DNA from: Clostridia bacterium
GTDB taxonomy: Bacteria; Bacillota; Clostridia; Oscillospirales; SIG627
Direction of reading: 5' to 3'
NCBI GenBank assembly: GCA_017558945.1
Contig: JAFYTG010000194.1
Location: 1 to 39,719 of the forward strand
Length of the DNA: 39,719 nucleotides
Under the pieces are notes generated by a model. That model did no database searches and had not been told where the DNA came from. It was given only the letters and a program-made list of their open reading frames with translations. The translations under genes were made by a program, and so were the position numbers. Shown in pieces: positions 33,859 to 39,719 of this stretch. Position 1 is the first letter of the stretch, and the number at the start of each line of letters is the position of its first letter.

Positions 33859-35458
33859 AGTAAGCTGTATAAAGTCTTAATATAGTCAGTACAGACTGCT
33901 CCTTTGTATAAAGGTCTGAGGGGGCAAAGTTATTATTTTCTTTACCTCCCATAACTCTTCTGCCGTTCTTATCAACCGAAGCGGATACGAAGGCGATGGC
34001 ATCACGTCCCCAATCGGCAAAGGATTTTTCGTCGGCAAAGGTAACCGAGGTGGAATTAGCTTCCTTAACACCGAGAACGTTTACAGCAGCACGCTGAAGC
34101 ATTGCGGCAGCCTCCTGACGCTTGATGGTTCCACCGGGGTCAAATCTACCCTCCTCCTTACCGTTTACGATTCCGAGAGCGTTTGCGGCAAGGATGTTGA
34201 AGTAGGTAGTATCAACAAATGCTTTTCTGTTTACGGAAAGTCCCTTGGAGGAGAGGATATCCTCAACGCTCTTGCCAAGCTTTACGGAAAGCATTTTCAT
34301 AAGAAGGTCGCAGAACTCAAGACGGTTTATGGATTCGGGCATTGCCTTGATACAATCGGAGGTTATGAGACCGTAACGGTATGCCTCCTGAGACTCCGGA
34401 AGCGCCCATTCGGAGATACCCTTGTCTCCGAATACGTTGGGTCTGTCAATCAAGAAATGAGTTCTTGCCATAAGCTCGGGGGTTATATCAAAGAAGCGGA
34501 AAAAGTCAACCTGAGAAGAGATTTTCTTTCCGTTTTCAAGGGTGTTCTTACTGTCCCAGGTGGGATCCATTACTATCCATCTGCCGTCAACGTAAGCCTC
34601 AACCCAAGCGTGATTTACCGTTTTGAAATTGCGAGCATCAAGCTCGGTAATCGCATTTCCGACGCCTATCGCATAGCCCTCGATAAATACAGCGGGGATA
34701 CCGACCGAGCGCAAGAGTGCAACGGTCAGGTTTGCATAACCCTCGCAAACGGCACTACCCCTATCGTATACCTCTTCTGCGGTAACGTTAGTGGCTTTTG
34801 TAATCTTGTTTGAATAATCAAGGTCATAGTATAAGGTGTTAGCAACGTATTTGTGAATTGCACGTGCCTTATCGTAAGCAGTTTCAAGCTTTGCGGTTAT
34901 ATTTTCTGCGGCACTCTTGATGCGGTCGGGAGCATCGGTCTTTAACTGCTCGGTCTCATCAATCCAGCCGGACATTTTAGTCTTATTGCCCTCGTAAACG
35001 TCACGGTCAACGAGTATTCCCCATTTGCCGTTCTGCTTTTCAAGAACTATATCACGCTCATAAAAAGCGCTGGGCATTTCCTTTTCGCCGGGTGTTGCAA
35101 AATATACGTGAAGCTCATATTCATCGGCGCTGTTTTCGGGAATATCGAAGGGAGGAATTGTAAAATCCGCACCGGGAATGACGAGAGAGGAATACCAATT
35201 CTCATTGTAACGGATGTATATATATTTCTTATCATCAAAATCAACTCTGCCCGAAACGACGAAGGCTTCTCCGTTAACGTCTATCTGCAAATAATTGATT
35301 GGGTCATAGCAGGTCTTGAAGGTTGTAAGAAGCAGCTTCTCCTCTTCAACGGGCTTTGCATTTGGGTTAGGTGCTATAAGCAAGCCGTTTGCAAACACGG
35401 TAATAATGCTCGTTACAAGGATTGTCACAAGCAAGAGCACTGCAATAAATCTTTTCAT
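33857..35458 (-). CDS. Secreted transglutaminase-like protein with C-terminal SLH domains (paralogue 1)
   Basis: A 533-residue exported protein. Residues 1-23 are a signal peptide (MKRFIAVLLLVTILV). The transglutaminase-like core holds a plausible triad: Cys238 (GSAVCEGYANL), His283 (NHAWVEAYVDG) and Asp298 (MDPTWDS). From about residue 350 there are SLH-type repeats (LEFCDLLMKML, FDPGGTIKRQEAAAML, FAPSDLYTKEQSVLTILRL), which normally attach proteins to the cell wall. The family includes proteases and cross-linking enzymes, and the target is unknown. AAGGAG precedes the ATG. It is a single gene between repeat copies R3 and R4, downstream of a paralogue. Confidence 0.9.
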   Translation of the reverse strand: MKRFIAVLLLVTILVTSIITVFANGLLIAPNPNAKPVEEEKLLLTTFKTCYDPINYLQIDVNGEAFVVSGRVDFDDKKYIYIRYNENWYSSLVIPGADFTIPPFDIPENSADEYELHVYFATPGEKEMPSAFYERDIVLEKQNGKWGILVDRDVYEGNKTKMSGWIDETEQLKTDAPDRIKSAAENITAKLETAYDKARAIHKYVANTLYYDLDYSNKITKATNVTAEEVYDRGSAVCEGYANLTVALLRSVGIPAVFIEGYAIGVGNAITELDARNFKTVNHAWVEAYVDGRWIVMDPTWDSKNTLENGKKISSQVDFFRFFDITPELMARTHFLIDRPNVFGDKGISEWALPESQEAYRYGLITSDCIKAMPESINRLEFCDLLMKMLSVKLGKSVEDILSSKGLSVNRKAFVDTTYFNILAANALGIVNGKEEGRFDPGGTIKRQEAAAMLQRAAVNVLGVKEANSTSVTFADEKSFADWGRDAIAFVSASVDKNGRRVMGGKENNNFAPSDLYTKEQSVLTILRLYTAY

Positions 35459-35552
35459 ACTGTTTCTCCTTAATATTGTATTTCAAGCGCCTTATATACG
35501 TTAAACGATATTTTTGCATAACGGATATCAGCCCTGATGCTTTGTTAGCTTT

Positions 35553-35581
35553 ATTGTATCACACTTTGCATTTTTTTGCAA
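35553..35581 (-). promoter_or_regulatory. Promoter of transglutaminase-SLH paralogue 1
   Basis: Minus-strand TTGCAA (35576-35581), 17-nt spacer with TGA just before the -10, TACAAT (35553-35558). It lies in the 323-bp gap between the two paralogues and leaves a leader of about 90 nt. Confidence 0.75.
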
Positions 35582-35695
35582 TGACCAGATAGAAGGATAT
35601 GAGCATTTTTATTCCATTTTTTTGGCTTAATTTTTAAGCTTTTATTAATTTTTTATTTTTTGATTTGAAGCCGATAGATATTGGCAAAAAAATAA

Positions 35696-35783
35696 GTAGG
35701 CACTCCGACGGAATACTTACGTATTTCAAGGAGTGCCTATCTTGTTTTTAACGCAGTTGTGCGACGCTTATCTGCGGTGATTT
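35696..35783. repeat. Structured repeat copy R4
   Basis: Nearly identical to R3: one visible mismatch over the roughly 88 bp from the stem through the tail to the stop codon. The hairpin arm GTAGGCACTCC starts at 35696 and pairs with 35730-35740. On the minus strand it is followed by TTATTTTTTT, a good terminator tract for the upstream transglutaminase paralogue 2. Confidence 0.85.
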
Positions 35784-37389
35784 AGTATGCGGTGTATAGG
35801 CGGAGAATAGTCAGTACAGACTGCTCCTTTGTATAAAGGTCGTCAGGTGCGAAGCGACCGCCTTCCTTTCCGCCCATAACGGAGCGGCCGTTTTTATCAA
35901 CGGATGCGGATACGAAGGATATAGCATCCTGTCCCCACGAAGCAAAGGATTTGTCATCGGTGAACTTAACAGGCTTGGAATTTGCCTTTTTTACGCCGAG
36001 AACGTTAACGGCGGCGCGCTGAAGCATAGCGGCTGCCTCCTGGCGCTTGATGGTTCCTTCAGGGTCAAACCTTCCCTCTCCTTTACCATTTACAAGCCCG
36101 AGTGCGTTTGCGGCAAGTATATTATAGTAGGAGGTATCGGTAAAGGCTTTTTCGTTTATGGAAACGCCCTTATCGGAAAGGATTCTTTCAACGCTCTTAT
36201 CAAGCTTTACGGAAAGCATATTCATAAGAAGGTCACAAAACTCGAGTCGAGTTATTGGATCGGGCATTGATTCGCGGCAAGCCTTGGTAACGAGACCGTA
36301 GGAGTAAGCCTCCTTAGCCTCGGGAAGTGCCCAGCTTGATACACCGCGCTTTCCGAAGGAGTTGGGACGGGAAATTATGTAATGAGAGAGAGAAAAGGTC
36401 TCCAAGGAGGAGTCAAAGTAACGGAAAAACTCGGTTCTGAACTCGTTCTTTTCTCCCTTCTCGTATACATTTTTGCTGTCCCAAGTGGGATCCATTATAA
36501 TCCATTTACCGTCAACGTAGGCTTCAACCCATGCGTGATTGGAGCCGGTAAGGTCTGCCTGCTCCCATCTTGTATCACTGCCTACGCCGAGCGCATAGCC
36601 CTCGACGTATGCCGCAGGGATATCAACCGAACGGAGAAGTGCTACGGTAAGATTAGTATAGCCCTCGCAAACGGCAATTCTCTTGTCAAGAACCTCTTCG
36701 GCTGTAACGAAGGTAGAGGGACGGATATGCATTGCGTAATCCATATCATAATAAAGATAATTTGCAACGTACTCGTGAATTGCACGCGCCTTATCGTAAT
36801 CGGTCTTGTAATCTGCGGTGATTTTCTTGGCAACGTCGCGTATACGCTGAGGAATTTCAATGGAAAGCTCTTCCTTATCCCACATCCATCCCTTCATATA
36901 CTCAAGGTTGGTATCGTATACCATTTTATCAATAACGACGCCCCAGGTATTACCGCGCTTTTCAAGGACGATGTCACGTCCGTAAAATGCACTTACAAGA
37001 TTACCGTCAGCACCGCCGACGAAAATGGAAAGCTCAAGCTCCTTTTCCTTAAACTCGGAAAGGTCGATTATCTCCTTGAACACCTTGCCTCGTTCATTTT
37101 CAATCGTAGCGTGAGGAGTTACAAGGTCAAAGGAAACGCAAACATATTTAAGCACGGGATTCATAAGCTGTCCGGAAAGAGTAAGCTTTTCACCCGTTAT
37201 ATCAATCTGCAAATAATCCTCGGGGTCATTTGCTGTTTTAAAATGCTGAATGAACACATCGGCATTGGAATTTTTCACTGCATTGGGATTAGGTGCTATA
37301 AAAAGACCCTCTTTAGCGTAAGTGGGAAGGATAAGCGCAGAAATCAAAAGGGTCACAAATAAAAATGCGGCAATAAATCTTTTCATCAT
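35782..37389 (-). CDS. Secreted transglutaminase-like protein with C-terminal SLH domains (paralogue 2)
   Basis: A 535-residue paralogue of the neighbouring gene with the same order: signal peptide (about 1-25), N-terminal beta-rich region, transglutaminase core with Cys241, His285 and Asp300, and SLH-type repeats to the C-terminus. The C-terminal SLH part is the most similar region; the N-terminal third differs much more. The second Met (37386) aligns with the start of paralogue 1 and is an equally good start. It lies 11 bp after the M29 aminopeptidase gene and is probably cotranscribed with it, then terminated at repeat R4. Confidence 0.9.
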   Translation of the reverse strand: MMKRFIAAFLFVTLLISALILPTYAKEGLFIAPNPNAVKNSNADVFIQHFKTANDPEDYLQIDITGEKLTLSGQLMNPVLKYVCVSFDLVTPHATIENERGKVFKEIIDLSEFKEKELELSIFVGGADGNLVSAFYGRDIVLEKRGNTWGVVIDKMVYDTNLEYMKGWMWDKEELSIEIPQRIRDVAKKITADYKTDYDKARAIHEYVANYLYYDMDYAMHIRPSTFVTAEEVLDKRIAVCEGYTNLTVALLRSVDIPAAYVEGYALGVGSDTRWEQADLTGSNHAWVEAYVDGKWIIMDPTWDSKNVYEKGEKNEFRTEFFRYFDSSLETFSLSHYIISRPNSFGKRGVSSWALPEAKEAYSYGLVTKACRESMPDPITRLEFCDLLMNMLSVKLDKSVERILSDKGVSINEKAFTDTSYYNILAANALGLVNGKGEGRFDPEGTIKRQEAAAMLQRAAVNVLGVKKANSKPVKFTDDKSFASWGQDAISFVSASVDKNGRSVMGGKEGGRFAPDDLYTKEQSVLTILRLYTAY

Positions 37390-37400
37390 ATTTTCCTTTT

Positions 37401-38633
37401 TTACACGTCAAACGCCCAATTACCGTTGCGGAAAACCTCAACCTCTCGACCGTCTCTTGTACGCGCGGTTATCGAAAGGTCACGGGTACCAATCATAAAG
37501 TCCTCGTGAACCATCGACTCGTTGATACCAAGCTTTCGGCAGTCATCAAGCGTAAGCGTCTCGTAATTTTCAAGTGTGTTAGTGAAGCCTTCTCCAAGGG
37601 CTAAGTGACAGGAGGCATTTTCATCAAACAGGGTGTTGTAAAAAAGTAAACCCGTGTCAGATATTGGGGAATCGTAGGGGACAAGTGCGCATTCTCCGAG
37701 GTATGAGGCTCCCTCGTCCATTGAGACGAGTATTTTTAAAAGCTCCTCATTTTTCTCGGCGTGTACTTCTACAACTCTTCCCTTCTCAAACCGAAGAGAA
37801 AAGTTTTCGATAAGCTCTCCTCTGTAAGAAAGCGGCTTTGAGGAATACACGATTCCTTCAGCCTCTCCCCTTTTCGGAGAAATAAAAACCTCTTCCGAGG
37901 GGATATTGGGGTTAAATACCTGTCCCGAAAGGGTAGTCTCGGCACCTGCACAAAAGCGTGCCTCGGGTATCATACCGACTGTTAGGTCGGTTCCGTTGGA
38001 TGAAACGTAATGAAGCGCTTCAATCTCCAAGGAATTAAGATACCTGCACCTTTCAGATAGGCTTCTGTTATGCTCCTGCCAAGCCTTGACAGGATTATCG
38101 CCGTCAGCACGTGAAGTGTACAAAATGGCTTCCCACAGCCTCTCGACAGCTTTTTTCGGAGTTAATTCAGGGAACATCTTTTTAGCCCAAGCCTTGCCAG
38201 GTACGGCGGCAATACACCACGGATATTTATTATCCATCGCATCGCGGTAGGGCTTGATGACCTTATAACGCTCCTGAGTTGAACGTCCGTACTTTTCCTG
38301 ATCGATTCCCACAAGTCCATCAGGGTCTTCTGATAAAAGATAAATTGTCGCAGGAAGCTTTTCAAGGCGGTATTTCAGCCTCTCCTCTTCCCAATTCTCA
38401 ACTGTTGCAAGAATTTTTTCTTCTCTGTATTCTATGTGAAGTCTCGAAAGCTCCTGACTTTCAAAGAGCACCTCGACCTTTTCAGCTCCGAGCTTGTAGC
38501 ATTCCTCAACGACAAAACAAGCAAAATCCGCTACCTCGGGCTCACATCGAAGCTCGACGCGCTGACCCTTGGAAACGTTGATACCCATTCTTGCAATAAG
38601 GTGTGCATATCCCTTTAAAAGTGATTTTTTCAT
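37401..38633 (-). CDS. Aminopeptidase, peptidase family M29 (AmpS type)
   Basis: A 410-residue metallo-aminopeptidase that releases N-terminal amino acids in the cytoplasm. The dimetal-site motifs of family M29 are visible in order: GECALVP, NASCHLALGEGF and VHEDFMIGT (H-x-D pair). The start at 38633 (MKKSLLKGYAHLIAR) is preferred over an in-frame ATG 20 codons upstream because GGAGGT lies just before it, though the spacing is short, and the upstream residues are unlike the family. It is first in an operon with transglutaminase paralogue 2, an unexpected pairing of an intracellular peptidase with a wall-attached protein. Confidence 0.93.
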   Translation of the reverse strand: MKKSLLKGYAHLIARMGINVSKGQRVELRCEPEVADFACFVVEECYKLGAEKVEVLFESQELSRLHIEYREEKILATVENWEEERLKYRLEKLPATIYLLSEDPDGLVGIDQEKYGRSTQERYKVIKPYRDAMDNKYPWCIAAVPGKAWAKKMFPELTPKKAVERLWEAILYTSRADGDNPVKAWQEHNRSLSERCRYLNSLEIEALHYVSSNGTDLTVGMIPEARFCAGAETTLSGQVFNPNIPSEEVFISPKRGEAEGIVYSSKPLSYRGELIENFSLRFEKGRVVEVHAEKNEELLKILVSMDEGASYLGECALVPYDSPISDTGLLFYNTLFDENASCHLALGEGFTNTLENYETLTLDDCRKLGINESMVHEDFMIGTRDLSITARTRDGREVEVFRNGNWAFDV

Positions 38634-38664
38634 ACTACCTCCGAGCATAAAATATATTTCGAGT

Positions 38665-38693
38665 ATTTTAACACATTTATTTACTATAATCAA
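38665..38693 (-). promoter_or_regulatory. Promoter of the M29 aminopeptidase operon
   Basis: Minus-strand TTGATT (38688-38693), 17-nt spacer, TAAAAT (38665-38670), about 30 bp upstream of the start codon. Confidence 0.7.
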
Positions 38694-38722
38694 TAGAATT
38701 ATTTCCCAAATTTGTAATTCTA
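38694..38722. promoter_or_regulatory. Inverted repeat upstream of the aminopeptidase promoter
   Basis: A perfect 8-bp inverted repeat, TAGAATTA (38694-38701) with TAATTCTA (38715-38722), spaced by 13 bp, abuts the -35 box. It could be an operator, or a weak end-of-transcript hairpin for the TetR-type gene that stops at 38756. Confidence 0.4.
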
Positions 38723-38755
38723 TACAATAACTTATTTAACAATATATACAAACAA

Positions 38756-39322
38756 TCAATTCACCAAATATTTTATTGACTCAAGATAATATTCGGTGAT
38801 TATTTCAGGTGATTCCTTCATATCGCGTGACAGCCACCAGTCAACCGTTTCAACGAAGGACGAGGTTATGTGATTTACAAGATAATCCTCAGGAAGAGAC
38901 GAATCCTTTAAAAGTCCCTTGTCAGCGTATTGAGTGATTATAAGCCTCTTTAAATTAGACTTAAAATAGCGTAAAAAAATCTCGTTATTCTGAGAGGATA
39001 AAAGCTCTAAAATATTTCTGTCGTTCTCCTGAAGGTGACGAAGCAGGTGCAAAAACACCGAATCGTCCGCGCTTGCGCAGTTACAATGATAATGACCTTG
39101 AGGGAATCCCATTGCGGTTTCAATTATATGACCGAAAAGCTCCTCGCACAAGTCCTTGAGCAAAAAGTCCTTGGTTTCAAAATGAGTGTAAAACGTGGTC
39201 CTTCCGATATCGGCGGTATCAATTATATCCTGAACCGATATCTGATTGTAGTTCTTTTCCGAGAGCAATGCCGTAAATGCCGCAAAAATTGCTTCTCTCG
39301 TTTTCTTCTGCCGTCTATCCAT
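38756..39322 (-). CDS. TetR/AcrR family transcriptional regulator
   Basis: A 188-residue regulator. The N-terminal domain shows the TetR helix-turn-helix pattern (ISVQDIIDTADIGRTTFYTHF, about 28-48) followed by KDFLLKDL. The all-helical C-terminal half is the ligand and dimer domain. I chose the ATG at 39322 (MDRRQKKTREAI) because GGAGA lies upstream and the family starts about ten residues before the first helix; longer in-frame starts exist. It is divergent from a heavy-metal P-type ATPase and likely controls it: a palindrome lies between them. A pair HYHCNCAS in the C-terminal half is rich in His and Cys, which could bind a metal. Confidence 0.9.
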   Translation of the reverse strand: MDRRQKKTREAIFAAFTALLSEKNYNQISVQDIIDTADIGRTTFYTHFETKDFLLKDLCEELFGHIIETAMGFPQGHYHCNCASADDSVFLHLLRHLQENDRNILELLSSQNNEIFLRYFKSNLKRLIITQYADKGLLKDSSLPEDYLVNHITSSFVETVDWWLSRDMKESPEIITEYYLESIKYLVN

Positions 39323-39375
39323 TTTTTCTCCGTACATTTTTTGAATTTTGTTCAGTATCGAACACACAATGTATT

Positions 39376-39405
39376 TTGATTATTGCAAAAATACTCTTTT
39401 ATAAT
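39376..39405 (+). promoter_or_regulatory. Promoter of the P-type ATPase gene
   Basis: Plus-strand TTGATT (39376-39381), 18-nt spacer, perfect TATAAT (39400-39405; a second TATAAT overlaps at 39405-39410). Transcription would start just before the palindrome at 39419. Confidence 0.55.
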
Positions 39406-39418
39406 ATAATATATACAG

Positions 39419-39433
39419 AACAATATGTTTGTT
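39419..39433. promoter_or_regulatory. Candidate TetR-type operator in the divergent intergenic region
   Basis: AACAA (39419-39423) and TTGTT (39429-39433) form an inverted repeat with a 5-bp spacer. It sits just downstream of the predicted ATPase transcription start, where a repressor would block elongation. Confidence 0.4.
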
Positions 39434-39484
39434 ATATTACAAATTATACGCAAACAAAATAAAAAGTCAACAGGAGTTTTTTCG

Positions 39485-39719
39485 ATGTTATCAAAAATTT
39501 GCAAGCTTTTTACAAGCATACCGATGACGGCTATCAGCGGTGTATTTCTGTTTTTAAGTCTTATACGGCTACCGTTTTTCAACCTTCTCGCATGGATAAC
39601 CGTGATAATAAGCGGTCTGCCTCTGATTAATTCCGCCATCCGCAAGCTTATTATCAAAAAGGGTATTTCAAAAATATCCTCGGCGCTCCTTATTTCAATA
39701 GCAATGGTTGCCTCAATAA
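39485..39719 (+). CDS. Heavy-metal-translocating P-type ATPase, N-terminal part (runs off the window)
   Basis: The first 78 codons of a membrane protein. A hydrophobic hairpin (SGVFLFLSLI, LLAWITVIISGLPLI) is followed by AIRKLI, GISKISSALLISIAMVASI, the pattern at the start of metal-exporting P1B-type ATPases that lack a cysteine-rich N-terminal metal-binding domain. The phosphorylation and metal-binding motifs lie beyond the edge, so the ion cannot be named. AGGAG lies 8 nt before the ATG. It is divergent from the TetR-type gene, a usual arrangement for regulated metal efflux. Confidence 0.75.
   Translation, partial: MLSKICKLFTSIPMTAISGVFLFLSLIRLPFFNLLAWITVIISGLPLINSAIRKLIIKKGISKISSALLISIAMVASI

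Noticed and set aside
36382..37362. Long plus-strand open frame (326 codons) opposite transglutaminase paralogue 2
   Set aside because: It is antisense to a protein with signal peptide, catalytic triad and SLH repeats, and the antisense translation has no recognisable domain or ribosome binding site.

Overview
The window looks like chromosome from a member of the Bacillota, most likely an anaerobic, probably gut-associated Clostridia. This rests on gene content, not a database search. The MurE carries the DNPR motif of meso-diaminopimelate ligases, the division cluster has Gram-positive order with mraZ, rsmH and an FtsL-like gene at its head, the his genes use short HisG plus HisZ, surface proteins carry SLH domains, and almost every transcription unit has a clear sigma-A type promoter (TTGAxx, 16-18 bp, TAxxAT).

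Region 1 (1-14.4 kb, nearly all minus strand): rpmB, then a dcw cluster read right to left: mraZ, rsmH, ftsL-like, two-PASTA penicillin-binding protein, murE, murF, mraY, ftsW, murG, ftsQ, ftsZ. Start/stop overlaps and short gaps make it one operon from a promoter just before mraZ, with a second promoter before ftsZ. murD, murC, murB and ftsA are absent. Just upstream of mraZ is a separate rsmD-coaD operon. Region 2 (14.4-17.1 kb, plus strand): an AlaA-type aminotransferase and a class II fructose-bisphosphate aldolase, each with its own promoter.

Region 3 (17.1-28.3 kb, minus strand): a GH127-type glycosidase and an M20 hydrolase form a two-gene operon. Upstream lies a complete ten-gene histidine operon: TrpR-like regulator, hisZ, hisG, hisD, hisC, hisB, hisH, hisA, hisF, hisIE. 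Its promoter is embedded in a perfect palindrome, so the first gene is probably the repressor of the whole operon. Region 4 (28.4-33.8 kb): a GH39-type glycosidase split by a one-base frameshift, a PHP-domain protein, a DUF1846 protein with a terminator-like hairpin in its short leader, and a C-type-lectin-fold (formylglycine-generating-enzyme-like) protein.

Region 5 (33.8-39.7 kb): two tandem paralogous secreted transglutaminase-SLH proteins, an M29 aminopeptidase, a TetR-type regulator, and the divergent start of a heavy-metal P-type ATPase that runs off the window. Four copies of a structured repeat (two at 20.4-20.65 kb, one at 33.8 kb, one at 35.7 kb) share a tail and a hairpin whose arms change sequence but keep pairing. 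Three of the four sit directly after the stop codon of a minus-strand gene. This repeat family is the least explained feature of the window. No tRNA, rRNA, CRISPR array, insertion sequence or phage module was seen.
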